DNA of 64,000 nt from VXPW01 sp965115815. GTDB taxonomy: Bacteria > Pseudomonadota > Alphaproteobacteria > TMED109. Every line of letters begins with the position of its first letter. Within the stretch, counting starts at the first letter, position 1. Under the pieces are notes generated by a model. The model worked only from the letters and a program-made list of their open reading frames with translations, made no database searches and was not told where the DNA came from. The position numbers were made by a program, and so were the translations under genes. The stretch lies in the NCBI GenBank assembly GCA_965115815.1, contig OZ220465.1, positions 992,001-1,056,000 on the forward strand. Direction: 5' to 3'. Positions 46,252 through 55,538 of this stretch are shown in pieces.

Positions 46252-47597
46252 TGCAGGGTTTCCTGCAGCGCCGCGGCCAGCCGGTCGATGTCCGCGTCGG
46301 TCGTGAGTTCGGTGGCCGCGATCAGAAGATGGTTCGCGAGGTCGGCCCGGCCGGGCCAGAGACGGGCGGCGGGCACGCCGGCCAGGATCCCGTGCCGGTT
46401 CGCGACGGTCGCGGCGACCGCGGCGGCCGGGCGGTCGAGGGTGACGACGAACTCGTTGAAGAACGCGGCATTGCGGACGGAGACCCCGCCGACCGCGGCG
46501 ACGCGGTCGGCGGTCCGCACGGCCGCTTCGTGATTCAGGCGCGCGAGGCGGGTCAGGCCGGTCTCTCCGAGGAGGGCGAGATGCACGGAGAATGCAAGCG
46601 CGCACAGACCGCTGTTGGTGCAGATGTTGCTGGTGGCCCGGCCGCGGCGGATGTGCTGTTCGCGGGCCGCCAGGGTCAGGACATGGGTGCGCCGGCCCTC
46701 GGCGTCCACGGTTTCGCCGACGATCCGCCCGGGCAGGTTGCGCACGTACCGGTCCCGGGTCGCGAACAGGCCGAGGTACGGGCCCCCGAACGCGAGCCCG
46801 ATCCCGAGCGACTGGCCTTCGGCGACGACGATGTCCGCCCCGTCGGATCCGGGCGCACGGAGGGCGCCGAGCGCGACCACCTCGGGAACCGCAACGATCA
46901 GGAGGGCTCCGGCGGCGTGGGCGGCGTCCGCCCAGGGCCGGAGATCTCCCACGGCGCCGAATCCGTCTGGATACGGGAGCAGCACGGCCGCGCAGTCGTC
47001 GGGGAGCGCCGCGGCGGCCTCCGGCCATGTCCCCGGTTCGGCCGCCGGGAGCGGGTCGAGTGCGAGGCCGGCGAAGCGGGCATAGGTGGCCAGGGTGTCG
47101 CGCCAGTGGGGATGGAGGCCGGCCGCCACCGCGACCCGGTTCCGGCGGGTGATCCGCGCCGCCATGAGGGCCGCCTCGGCGCAGGCGGTCGAGCCGTCGT
47201 ACAGCGAGGCATTGGCGACATCGCAGCCGGTCAGCAGCGCGACCTGGGTCTGGAACTCGAACAGGGTCTGGAGGGTTCCCTGGCTGATTTCCGGCTGGTA
47301 GGGCGTGTACGAGGTCAGGAACTCTCCCCGCTGGATCAGCGCATCGACGGCGGCCGGGATGTGGTGCCGATAGGCGCCGGCGCCGAGAAAGAACGGGCCG
47401 TCGCCGGCGGCCCGGTTGCGGGCGCTCAACTCGCGGAAGCTCCGCTCGATCTCGATTTCGTCGGCGGCCGGCGGCAGGTCGAGCGGCGGGTCCAGCAGGT
47501 CGGCCGGCACGTCGGAGAAGAGGTCGTTGACGGATGCGGCGCCGATGCGGTCAAGCATCGCCCGCCGGTCGGCCTCCGTATGGGGCAGCCAGCGCAC
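46248..47597 (-). CDS. gcvPA: Glycine dehydrogenase (decarboxylating) subunit 1
   Basis: N-terminal half of the split P-protein, 449 residues. GTG start. FLGAGAYRHHIPAAVDALIQ, FLTSYTPYQPEISQGTLQ, NASLYDGSTACAEAALMA and RRGRATSNICTNSGLCAL are diagnostic. Forms the catalytic heterotetramer with gcvPB. Four bases after the gcvH stop. Confidence 0.95.
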   Translation of the reverse strand: MRWLPHTEADRRAMLDRIGAASVNDLFSDVPADLLDPPLDLPPAADEIEIERSFRELSARNRAAGDGPFFLGAGAYRHHIPAAVDALIQRGEFLTSYTPYQPEISQGTLQTLFEFQTQVALLTGCDVANASLYDGSTACAEAALMAARITRRNRVAVAAGLHPHWRDTLATYARFAGLALDPLPAAEPGTWPEAAAALPDDCAAVLLPYPDGFGAVGDLRPWADAAHAAGALLIVAVPEVVALGALRAPGSDGADIVVAEGQSLGIGLAFGGPYLGLFATRDRYVRNLPGRIVGETVDAEGRRTHVLTLAAREQHIRRGRATSNICTNSGLCALAFSVHLALLGETGLTRLARLNHEAAVRTADRVAAVGGVSVRNAAFFNEFVVTLDRPAAAVAATVANRHGILAGVPAARLWPGRADLANHLLIAATELTTDADIDRLAAALQETLQ

Positions 47598-47601
47598 GGG
47601 A

Positions 47602-47976
47602 TCAGGATCCGCCGGTCAGCGCGGCATAGGCGGTTGCGTCGAGGAGCCGGTCGATCTCCCCGGGGTCGCTCATGTGCAGCCGGAACAGCCAGCCGCTTCC
47701 GGCGGCGTCTTGGTTCACGGTTTCGGGCGCATCGGCGAGGGCCGGATTGCGCTCCGTGACCCGTCCGGCCACCGGCGCGTAGATCTCGGACGCGGCCTTC
47801 ACCGATTCGACCACCGCCACTGCCTCCCCGGCGGCCACGGTTCGTCCGACCTCGGGCAGTTCGACGAACACGATGTCGCCCAGCTGGTCCTGCGCGTACT
47901 CGGTGATGCCCACCGTGGCGATCTCGCGGTTCGAGGTCACCCATTCGTGGTCCTTGGTGTACCGAACGTTCGGCAT
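47602..47976 (-). CDS. gcvH: Glycine cleavage system H protein
   Basis: Lipoyl carrier shuttling the aminomethyl group between P, T and L proteins. 124 residues. Lipoylation site Lys 60 in VVESVKAASE. The start is set by the ribosome-binding site: GAGGAG abuts the ATG at 47982 but lies six bases before the ATG at 47976 (MPNVRYTKDHEWV), which matches the family. Only 10 bases from gcvT. Confidence 0.95.
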   Translation of the reverse strand: MPNVRYTKDHEWVTSNREIATVGITEYAQDQLGDIVFVELPEVGRTVAAGEAVAVVESVKAASEIYAPVAGRVTERNPALADAPETVNQDAAGSGWLFRLHMSDPGEIDRLLDATAYAALTGGS

Positions 47977-47986
47977 GCACATCTCC

Positions 47987-49132
47987 TCAGGTGGGGGGCG
48001 CTCGGCGACGGCGCGGGGGCACGAAGGGAAGGGGAACGACCCGGGCCGGCACCCTGCGCCCGCGCAGGTCGACCTGGACCGTGCCCGGCGCCCGGGCCTG
48101 CGCGGCGGACACGTATCCCATCGCGATGGGCGCGGCGAGCGAGGGCGAGAACGTGCCGCTGGTCACGGCGCCGATCACGTCTCCGGCGGCATTCCGGATG
48201 GCGGCGCCGTTGCGGACCACGTTCCGTCCGTGCGGGCGGAGTCCGACCCGCTGCCGCGCCGGGCCGTGCGCGAGCTCGCGTCGGAGGCGGTCCGCGCCGG
48301 GTACGCGGAGGCCGTTCCGGCGGCGGGACCCGAAGGTCCACGCCAGGCCGGCCTCCACGGGACTCGTTCCGGCATCGATGTCGCGGCCGTAGAGGCACAG
48401 GCCGGCTTCCAGGCGGAGGCTGTCGCGGGCGCCCAGCCCCGCCGGCCGGACCTCGGGCCGGGCGAGCAGCCCCTCGGCGACGACCGTCGCGGCGGCGCTC
48501 GCGCAGCCGATTTCGAACCCGTCCTCGCCGGTATAGCCGGTGCGGCTGAACCTGCACGGCACGCCCCGGATCGCGCCCTCGCCGTACGCGAACGGCGCCA
48601 GTTCGAGCATTTCCGGGACGACGTCGGACAGCGCGGCGGCCGCCTTCGGGCCCTGGAGCGCGAGGAGGGCCCGCTCCCGGCGGTGGCGGAACGCGAGCGC
48701 GGGTGCGCCGGACCGGAGCCACTTCAGGTCGGCTTCGACCCGGGCGGCGTTGAGCACCAGCAGGAACTCCGCACCGCGGCGGGTGACCAGCAGGTCATCC
48801 ACGATGCCGCCGTCGTCGTTGGTCAGGACCGCATAGCGGGTGCGCCCGGCCGGCAGGGTCCGGAGATCGGCCGGGATCAGGGTCTCGAGCTGTTCGTCCG
48901 CCCGTTCGCCCGACACGTCCACCTGACCCATGTGGGACACGTCGAAGAGGGACGCGGAGGTCCGCGTCCAGCGGTGTTCGGCCAGAATGCCCTCGTACTG
49001 CACCGGGAGTTCCCACCCGGCAAACGGCACCAGCCGGGCGCCGAGCGCCACGTGCAGGTCATGGAGCGGCGAGCGCCGGAGGCGGCCTTCCGAAGGTCCC
49101 GACAGGAGCGACTCCCTGCGGCCCGGACGCAT
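47987..49132 (-). CDS. gcvT: Glycine cleavage system T protein (aminomethyltransferase)
   Basis: Transfers the methylene group to tetrahydrofolate, releasing ammonia. 381 residues. LVPFAGWELPVQY near the N-terminus, SLFDVSHMGQVDV, RTGYTGEDGFEI, GLGARDSLRLEAGLCLYG with the folate-binding region, and GAVTSGTFSPSL. First gene of the operon, directly behind a tandem glycine riboswitch. The L protein gene is not in the window. Confidence 0.95.
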   Translation of the reverse strand: MRPGRRESLLSGPSEGRLRRSPLHDLHVALGARLVPFAGWELPVQYEGILAEHRWTRTSASLFDVSHMGQVDVSGERADEQLETLIPADLRTLPAGRTRYAVLTNDDGGIVDDLLVTRRGAEFLLVLNAARVEADLKWLRSGAPALAFRHRRERALLALQGPKAAAALSDVVPEMLELAPFAYGEGAIRGVPCRFSRTGYTGEDGFEIGCASAAATVVAEGLLARPEVRPAGLGARDSLRLEAGLCLYGRDIDAGTSPVEAGLAWTFGSRRRNGLRVPGADRLRRELAHGPARQRVGLRPHGRNVVRNGAAIRNAAGDVIGAVTSGTFSPSLAAPIAMGYVSAAQARAPGTVQVDLRGRRVPARVVPLPFVPPRRRRAPPT

Positions 49133-49151
49133 CCGGGCCGGACAAGGCCTC

Positions 49152-49340
49152 CTCTGTCAGGGAACCTGAGAGATTCGCCCGGCGTCCGGAACGGCTGCCG
49201 AGCTTACCCCTTCGGTGGGCGGAGTGGCCTCCGCCGCTCTCCAGAGGTGCTCCGTTCCCGCGGTCCCTGGCGCCTGAGAGGTTCCGAGGCCCCGTTGCTC
49301 CTTCGGCGTCGGCGCCGGGCGCCGAACTCTCCCGCGGGAG
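49152..49340 (-). promoter_or_regulatory. Tandem glycine riboswitch
   Basis: Two consecutive glycine aptamers on the minus strand. The upstream one (49340 to about 49265) reads CGCGGGAGAGTTCGGCG ... CCGAAGGAGCAAC ... GAACCTCTCAGGCGCCAGGG; the gene-proximal one (49246 to 49152) reads CTCTGGAGAGCGGCG ... CCGAAGGGGTAAG ... GAATCTCTCAGGTTCCC and closes with CTGACAGAGG. These are the conserved GGAGAG, CCGAAGG and CTCTCAGG blocks in duplicate. It ends about 20 bases before gcvT, so it probably acts as an ON switch by exposing the start region. Confidence 0.92.
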
Positions 49341-49832
49341 GACCTGCGAAGCCTAGCGGACCGGCGGTGCAGGTCAACCTCGCGGACCAGCCTCCGGGAA
49401 TCTTCGACGGGCGTGACCGGCCGCCGCGGCCGGCGCCGGAGGGCGGCATGCCGGGAAGTTCCGGAACGTGGGTTGGACGCGTCTCGAACGCCGCGCGGCG
49501 GCCCGGATGGGTGCGGCGCGTCAAGGCCGGGCGGTCCGGATCCCGGACACGGTTCTTGTCGGAGGCAGGGATCGGTGCGCCGCCGCGACCGGCCTTCCGG
49601 CTTGGTGCCGTGGCCGGGATCCGAATCCACCTCGACGGCGCAGGCCCGTGGTTCGGGGACGATGCAGGTCAGGACCCGGGTAGTGCCGGATTTGGAATGC
49701 TGATGCAGCCGGGCCGGGCATGCTTGCGGCGCTCCGGGTTCCCTGGATGCCGGGTGCTGGGGCCGGGGCCGGTGCATCCGAGCCCCCGGGCACGGGTTCG
49801 GAGGGTTCGGGCCCGGCTGTCCGGTTGCACCT
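49341..49832. other. Spacer between gcv operon and the mobile-element region
   Basis: About 490 bases. It should hold the gcv promoter. No gene recognised. Confidence 0.35.
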
Positions 49833-49947
49833 AAGAGCCTGTACGGAAACTATGGAGCGGTCCCGATTCTGGCCGGGCGTGCAAAGTATCGGCGTCGGAG
49901 AGACCGCTTCGAAAGCAATCTGACAGATGTGGAATGGGCTTGTCTGA

Positions 49948-51555
49948 TTGCGCCAGGCCAAGCCCTGGAGAGGAGGAAACCATGACGTAGGTTGAAACCT
50001 TTCGTCGCAAGCCTGCGGGTTCGACCCCCGCCCGGCAAAGGTGCGCCCGCCAGCCGGGAGCGAGTGTGGCATGGCGTGCGGTAACGCACGTCGTGAAGCG
50101 TACACAGCGGGCGGCGAAGCGTCGCTAGGGAGCCTCGTACTCCGCAACGTCGGTGCCTTCATCGTTCGAGCAGTGGGGGCCGCACCGGCGCGCCGCGTGT
50201 AGGGGCAAAGGCGCAACGGACCGTCCGGGGTCCGAGAACGACGCAAAGCCGCGGGAGGGCTTGCCAGGGAACCTGGGAGATCCGGTTTCTGCCCGCAGGC
50301 CGAGCCTGCGGAGCCGGCTGGCGAAACCCATGAGCCGAAGGCCAGACGGAAACAGGAAGTCGTAGCTCGCTCCTAGTACCGGCGAAGGCGGGGAACCGGG
50401 TCCACCGGGTGCCGCTGGAGGGAAGGGGCGTGCTGCAGGAACCGAACCCCTGGAGGGAAACGGTGGAAGAGACACGGAGAGCTTCCAACCCGTCCACGGA
50501 ACCACAGTGGATCGCCGCGCAGGCGAAGAAGAAGCGCGGGGTGATCGATGCGGAGGTGTCGAAGGATTTCGACAGCATCCCGCATCGGGAACTCCGCGCC
50601 TTTCTGGACCTGTGGATCAAGGACGGTGTCATCCGTTGCAGGATCAACCAAGGGCTGCGGGCGGGTGTCCTGGAGAAGGATGCCCGGCATGCCGACGGCC
50701 GAGATCGTGCACGGCTACGGGACCGCTTGAGCGAACCGGTCCTGTACGGAACCGGATGCCCGAATGCGGGCACGTCCGGATCGGGTGTGCCAGGCGAACT
50801 GGCAGAAGACAGGGGGTGAAAGTCCCCTGGAACGAAGGAGTACCCAAACCGCGTTTCTCCGCGAGCCGTGCGTCGGTTCCCGCGAGGGGGCAGGCGAAGC
50901 GTCGGCAGCGGTGCGGATGGGTGGGGCGAAGGAGCACCGAAAAGACGAGGATCCGGGGTGCCGAGGTGTTCCGATCGGCCGAAGGCACCATCGCAGGCAT
51001 CGATTGGGTGAGATGCCGGCGAGCCCCGCGGTGTCCGAGAACCCCTACACGTCCGTACGTCTTCGGTTGGGACCCTGGGAGATCTTCAAGCGGTCCCGCC
51101 GATCGTGGCGGGACCGTGTAGGGAAGGAGAAAACCGAAGCCTGGGACGAACGGCTTGAAGAAGTCGGATGGGGCCGTACGACCTGGGAAGGCGACGAACC
51201 AGGGAGCGTCAGCTCCTGCGGAGTGGCGGGAGGAAAGGGCCCCAACCAAGGGGAATTCGGGACGCCAAAGCACGCGCCGAACGCAGGGTCGGGTACGCGT
51301 GCCTCAGGCGGCGGACCGGATCCGGAAAGCCGCAAGGTTCGACCGGAAGCGACGGGAGCGCAGGACCGAGAGTTCTGGGTCGCGCGCAATCCTCCGCCGC
51401 CCAGGGCCGGCTCCGCGGTTTGCCGTCAAGCACCCGAGGTAGGAGCCGGATGGATGAACGTCCATGTCCGGATCTGCGCGGGGGGGGGTGCGCAGTAATG
51501 CGCATTCCTACCGTAACTGGGGGGAGGGGCTCGGCAACGACCCCTCCTACCCGGT
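49948..51555 (+). mobile_element. Group II intron A, decayed copy (A-delta) containing intron B-delta
   Basis: Starts TTGCGCCAGGCC like the intact copies and ends with the same domain VI sequence ACCCCTCCTACCCGG. The 5' RNA domain is collinear with the other copies but carries substitutions. The reverse transcriptase is broken by internal losses: one joins WIAAQA to KKKRGVID (loss of palm/finger motifs), another joins GVLEKD to the C-terminal KIMHGYG-equivalent region, and a 5' UTR segment is missing near 50302. Between domains V and VI it carries a B-delta copy (50785-51517). An older relative of the 55-63 kb array. Confidence 0.8.
50785..51517 (+). mobile_element. Group II intron B-delta, ORF-less copy 1
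   Basis: 733 bases from GTGTGCCAGGCG to CCTACCGTAAC, inserted in the same domain V/VI position as full-length B in copy 1 of the array. Most of the RT gene is absent: the N-terminal ~60 codons join the last ~35. The start codon equivalent to 57319 is GGG. RNA domains I and V-VI are retained. Confidence 0.8.
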
Positions 51556-51628
51556 TCCCGATGTACTCTCCAGCCACATCGCAGATACCAGAATCGGGGC
51601 CGCTCAATAGTTTCCGCACAGGCTCTAA

Positions 51629-51806
51629 GAGTTGGATTACATGAATGAACGCCCAATATTGACAGGGCGAAGATTCATCGAATCCAGCCTGATTTCAGCG
51701 GAATATGTCGTCATATGCTCTCAAAGAAGGAATCTTCGGTTCTCCAGATCCCAAATATAGATGCATATACAATGTGTTGTGATTTTTCGTGCAGACACCA
51801 GCTAGC
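51629..51806. repeat. Left-truncated copy of the 200-bp Z element, carrying the MITE empty site
   Basis: AT-rich sequence matching 54103-54161 plus 54337-54450. GAATCCAG occurs once, at 51694-51701, where the copy at 54 kb has a 167-bp insertion and two GAATCCAG copies. The right inverted end (about 51782-51804) is kept; the left end is lost. Confidence 0.75.
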
Positions 51807-52572
51807 GCGGCAATCGCGCGCGTGAATGGTGCAGGGGCGCCGAGCGTTTCGGGGTTTTGCCTCGTGTGCGTGGTCGCGGATGGAGCGGCGTCTCAGCGAC
51901 GACGGGGAGGCTGCGTACGGCACTCCGTTGCGGGTGGCGGAGTCGTGGGTCTCGCCGACGAAGTTCCGCGGCACCCTGTACAAAGGAGCCGGAACCTGTC
52001 AACGCCATTGAGACAGCACGGGTTATCATTTCAGATGTCCTGACCTCGTCCAATGTCAGGTGCGACGATTCTGAAGTGTTGCGCCATCGCCGGGGAGGTC
52101 ACCCTCGCGTCTGCGTGGCCGCTGCGATGCACCGAGGACCGCCGCGCCCCTGTCCTTCAGGAGCTTCGTCGTACGGTAGACGCCTTCGTGCGAGACCTCG
52201 AAGGCCGGGTCAGATCGGCACCGCTCAACGCCGGCGACCGTGGAGCACCGGGCGATGCGCCGGGCCTGTCGACGGGTGTCATGGGCAGCGTGGCAGTCGC
52301 AGGGCTCGAGGTGGGTGCAAGTACCCTGCCTGAGGGTCGATGACGGCCCATGAGGAGGATGTTGCGATGGGGGTGGCATGCACGGTGATCCCACGCTGAT
52401 TCCGAGACGCGAAATCCGAGTGCGTTGGGGCTTGCGTCATCACAGATCCCCCCTTGATCGCAATTTTTCGCGCCGAGAGGGTTTAATGGAGCCTTGGCAG
52501 CACGATTGCAGCGCGACGCAGACCGAAAAATCTCGCCGGTCGCCGCTGGATTAGCAGCGTGGGATCGTCGTG
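51807..52572. other. Region without a recognised gene
   Basis: About 765 bases. A minus-strand frame at 52056-52394 (112 codons) and others are not assignable. Given its position it is probably decayed mobile DNA; part of 52490-52570 may be a diverged 3' end of an ISNCY transposase. Confidence 0.35.
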
Positions 52573-52677
52573 GCAGAAATCCCCCTGGAAACCGAGCGGA
52601 CGGGGCACCGAGGGAGGGTTCCAACCCGCAATTGCGCCGGAAGACCCTCCGAAAGGGGCATTTTCGGGCGGGCACTA
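52573..52677 (+). mobile_element. Right-end remnant of an ISNCY-type element
   Basis: Matches the last ~105 bases of the complete element (30786-30890) at about 80% by eye: CCCTGGAAAC, GTTCCAACCCG, GCGCCGGAAG, then ATTTTCGGGCGGGCACTAG. It abuts the left end of the IS630 copy, which seems to have inserted at a TA next to it. Confidence 0.65.
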
Positions 52678-54075
52678 GTAGTACGGAATCATTGGATCGC
52701 TGGGTATAGAGACTTCAGTTTCACCCGGGCGTCCGCCGTCGTGAACCGCCAGTCGACAGTACCGCCGGCCGAGTTGCGGCGCTTGACCCACGCCGCGGTC
52801 TCCCGCAGCAGGGTGGCGCGGTCGGGAATGCGTCGTCGAAGACATTGTCGCGACCACGCACCGATTTCGATCTCGGCCATGGTGAGCCAGCTTCCGTGCT
52901 TCGGCGTGTACCGAAACTCGAACCGCTTTCGCACCCGCATGGCCTCCCGGGGTGCAAAGGCCTCATACAACGATGCGGGGCTGTGCGTGTTCAGGTTGTC
53001 CATGACCAGTACAATCTTCTTTCCGGGGATAGGATCGTCCGCGAGTTCCCGGATGAACTGCGCCCAGTCCCGCGCCGTGCGGCGATCGGTGACCTTCACC
53101 GTACGCCAGTTTTCATTGGGCGCGAACGCCAGGAAGAGATTGGCCGTACCGTTTCGCTCGTATTCGTAGTCGACGATTTCCGGCTGCCCGGGCCGCACGG
53201 GGCGGGGAAGGCGGGTTTCCTTCGTCTGCTGCCGGCTGGTCTCATCCATACAGACCAAAACCTCGTTTTCGGCAAAATCCCGCTGATACGTGTCCAGCAC
53301 CTCCTCCATCGCCGCCACGAACGGCGCGTTGCGACTCGGGGGAATGCACCAGTACTGCTTCAACCAAGGCTTGATCTCCTTTTTTCAGAGTCTTCCGTAC
53401 CGTTTCTTTCGAGATGCTCTCGACGATCTCCATCTCCATCCGACGACCGGCCAGCAGCTTCAGTGTCCAGCGAACACAACCCTCGGGCGGGGAAGAACAG
53501 GCCAGAGCCACCAGCTTCGCCTCCTTCGCCCCGTCCAGGAGTTTCGGTCGGCGGTTCTCCTGCTCCCGGCGGCGGAGAGAGGCCTCCAAACCCTCCAGAA
53601 CACAACGCTTGCGCAGGCGTTCGACCGTCGAAGCGCCGATACCCAAGCCGCGCGCGATGTCGACATCCCGGAGTTTGCCGCCGTCGCGCCCCTCGTCTGC
53701 CATCAGCAGAATCTGCGCCCGACGACGACGCCAAGCGGCTCCGGTACCGTCGACGATCGCCTGGAGTTCCCGGCGCTCCGGCACCGAAAGGCGCACTCGA
53801 TAGAGCTTCCTACCCTGAGGGTTGGCCATGATCCACTCCGATCCCCGCACCGAACCCCTGCAGACAGGCTCGGTTCCCGGAAACCGGATCCGTCCGATCC
53901 CCAAGAGAGCATGAGCGCCTGCACGTTCGGCATCGGGTCTGTGGGGATGAACCAGAGAGCGCCGTACCGATCGGGCGCTCACGCGTGCCGACACGGGGCC
54001 GACACGGGGCCGACACGGACCGACACGGAAATCTTGCCAGAATACTGCCATCAGTTCAACGTTTCCGTACTACTA
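52676..54075 (-). mobile_element. IS630-type insertion sequence, copy 1
   Basis: 1400 bp with short inverted ends TAGTAGTACGGAA (52676-) and TTCCGTACTACTA (-54075), and TA at the borders, as in the IS630/Tc1 superfamily. The transposase gene runs on the minus strand. Just inside the 5' end (53983-54030) are four to five copies of CGTGTCGG at 10-11 bp spacing, possible transposase-binding iterons also present at 54515-54545 and 54748-54795. Confidence 0.85.
52689..53829 (-). CDS. IS630-family transposase, two frames joined at an A6 run
   Basis: Frame 1 starts at 53829 (MANPQGRKLYRVRLS) and holds the helix-turn-helix region (DIARGLGIGASTVERLRKR). Frame 2 ends at 52689 and holds the DDE domain: VCMDETSRQ, VMDNLNTHSPASLYEAF and the late MAEIEIGAWSRQC. 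The frames meet at AAAAAAGG (minus strand, run at 53380-53385), reading LKK then KEIKPWLKQYWCIPP. Loss of one A, or a +1 shift, fuses them. This could be programmed slippage, as in other IS630 elements, or a simple inactivating indel. Confidence 0.82.
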
Positions 54076-54076
54076 G

Positions 54077-54450
54077 CTAGTGCCTGCACGGAAAATCCCT
54101 AAGAGTCTGATTACATGAATGAAAGGCCAATATTGACAGGGCGAAGATTCATCGAATCCAGGTATCTACTCACCCCCCTACTGATGACGAAGATCGATCC
54201 GCTTCTTGTCAGCCGGAACACGCACCTCCGGTCATCGGCCGTGAGCAAGTTAAAGGGGCAAGGGAAAATGCCGGATCCGAACCCGTCAGGAAAAACGATT
54301 CGTCATCAGTAGGGGGGTGAGTAGATACGAATCCAGCCTGATTTCAGCGGAATATGTCGTCATATGCCATCAAAGAAGGAATCTTCGGTTCCCCAGATTC
54401 CAAATATGGTTGCATATACAATGTGTTGTGATTTTCCGTGCAGACACTAG
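54077..54450. mobile_element. Z element: ~200-bp MITE sharing ends with the ISNCY element, itself hit by a second MITE
   Basis: Inverted ends CTAGTGCCTGCACGGAAAATC (54077-54097, first 20 shared in mirror at 54430-54450 with one mismatch). The outermost 19 bases match the ISNCY right end (complement of 30874-30892) at 17 positions, suggesting the ISNCY transposase could move it. AT-rich, no ORF. Contains the 167-bp element at 54162-54328; without it about 199 bp. Confidence 0.7.
54162..54328. mobile_element. 167-bp MITE with perfect 30-bp inverted repeats and 8-bp target duplication
   Basis: The left end 54162-54191 and right end 54299-54328 are perfect inverse complements (start GTATCTACTCACCCC). 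GAATCCAG is duplicated directly outside (54154-54161 and 54329-54336). The empty site with a single GAATCCAG lies at 51694-51701 in the related Z copy. The middle is GC-rich without an ORF; a diverged relative is at 22.0-22.46 kb. Confidence 0.9.
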
Positions 54451-54451
54451 C

Positions 54452-54702
54452 TAGTAGTCCACCGACGTTGCATTGATGGCTGCAGGATGGGGCGGTATTT
54501 CCGTGTCGGTCCGTGTCGGTGCGTGTCGGCCCCGTGTCGGCACCCGCTGGAACCAGGCTGTTCGCTGAGATTCTCGCACCGCTTCTAAGGATCAGATAAA
54601 GAACACAATGGGATTATTAGGCCTCTATGGATCAGGTGTCAGGTCTGAGCATCGGGGCCAGCTCATGCCTGCAGCCCCCAATCCAACGTTTCCGTACTAC
54701 TA
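54452..54702. mobile_element. 251-bp non-autonomous IS630 derivative
   Basis: The left end TAGTAGTCCACCGACGTTG and the following CGTGTCGG iterons match the 5' end of the IS630 copies; the right end CCAACGTTTCCGTACTACTA matches their terminal inverted repeat. The transposase gene is absent. Its right end shares the TA with the next IS630 copy, so the two elements abut head to head. Confidence 0.65.
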
Positions 54703-55538
54703 GTAGTACGGAAACGTTGAACTGACGATAGTATTCTGGCAAGATTTCCGTGTCGGTCCGTGTCGGCCCCGTGTCGGTGCGTGTCGGCACGCGTGAGCGC
54801 CCGATCGGTATGGCGCTTTCTTGTTCATCCCCACAGACCCGATGCCGAACGTGCAGGCGCTCACACTCTCTTGGAGATCGGACGGATCCGGTTTCCGGGA
54901 ACCGAGCCTGCCTGCAGGGGTTCGGTGCGGGGATCGGAGTGGATCATGGCCAATCCTCAGGGTAGGAAGCTCGATTGCGCCAGGCCAAGCCCTGGAGAGG
55001 GGGAAACCATGACGTAGGTTGAAACCTTTCGTCGCAAGCCTGCGGGTTCGACCCCCGCCCGGCAAAGGTGAGCCCGCCAGCCGGGAGCGAGTGTGGCATG
55101 GCGTGCGGTAACGCACGTCGTGAAGCGTACACAGCGGGCGGCGAAGCGTCGCTATGGAGCCTCGTAATCCTCAACGTCGGTGCCTTCATCTTTCGAGCAG
55201 TGGGGGCCGCACCGGAGTGCCGCATGCATGGGCAAGGCGCAACGGACCGTCCGGGGTCAGAGAACGACGCAAAGCCGCGGGATGGCTTGCCAGGGAACCT
55301 GGGAGATCCTGTTCCTGCCCGCAGGAATGACCGCTGGAAAGGGAGATAGCCAGCGTGATCAATCAAGACCCCGGCCGGCCGCTGTGCCTGCACGGCGGCG
55401 GGAGCGCGCGAGCGAACACGAAACCTGCAGGCATCGTGCGGACCCGGCTGGCGAAACCAATGAGCCGAAGGGCACGCGGGGACAGGAAGTCGTAGCACGC
55501 TCATACTACCGCCGAAGGCGGGGAACCGGGTCCACCGG

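Larger units (their letters stand above)
49833..51628. mobile_element. Small inverted-repeat element split by a decayed group II intron
   Basis: Left end (about 49833-49880) starts AAGAGCCTGTACGGAAACTA, and the right end (51583-51628) is its inverted copy with several mismatches (AGCCTGTGCGGAAACTATTG). Without the intron the element would be only about 190 bp and has no ORF, so it is a miniature element or a remnant of a larger one. Intron remnant A-delta occupies its middle (49948-51555). Confidence 0.6.

Noticed and set aside
50409..50819. Possible short functional RT in the decayed intron A copy
   Set aside because: Lacks the YADD motif and most fingers/palm blocks; a deletion remnant.
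52056..52394. Minus-strand 112-codon frame as a possible transposase fragment
   Set aside because: A weak impression of helix-turn-helix-like sequence only; not enough to assign.
55042..55058. GCGGGTTCGACCCCCGC looks like a tRNA T-arm
   Set aside because: It recurs in every intron A copy inside domain I and there is no acceptor stem, D-arm or anticodon arm around it.
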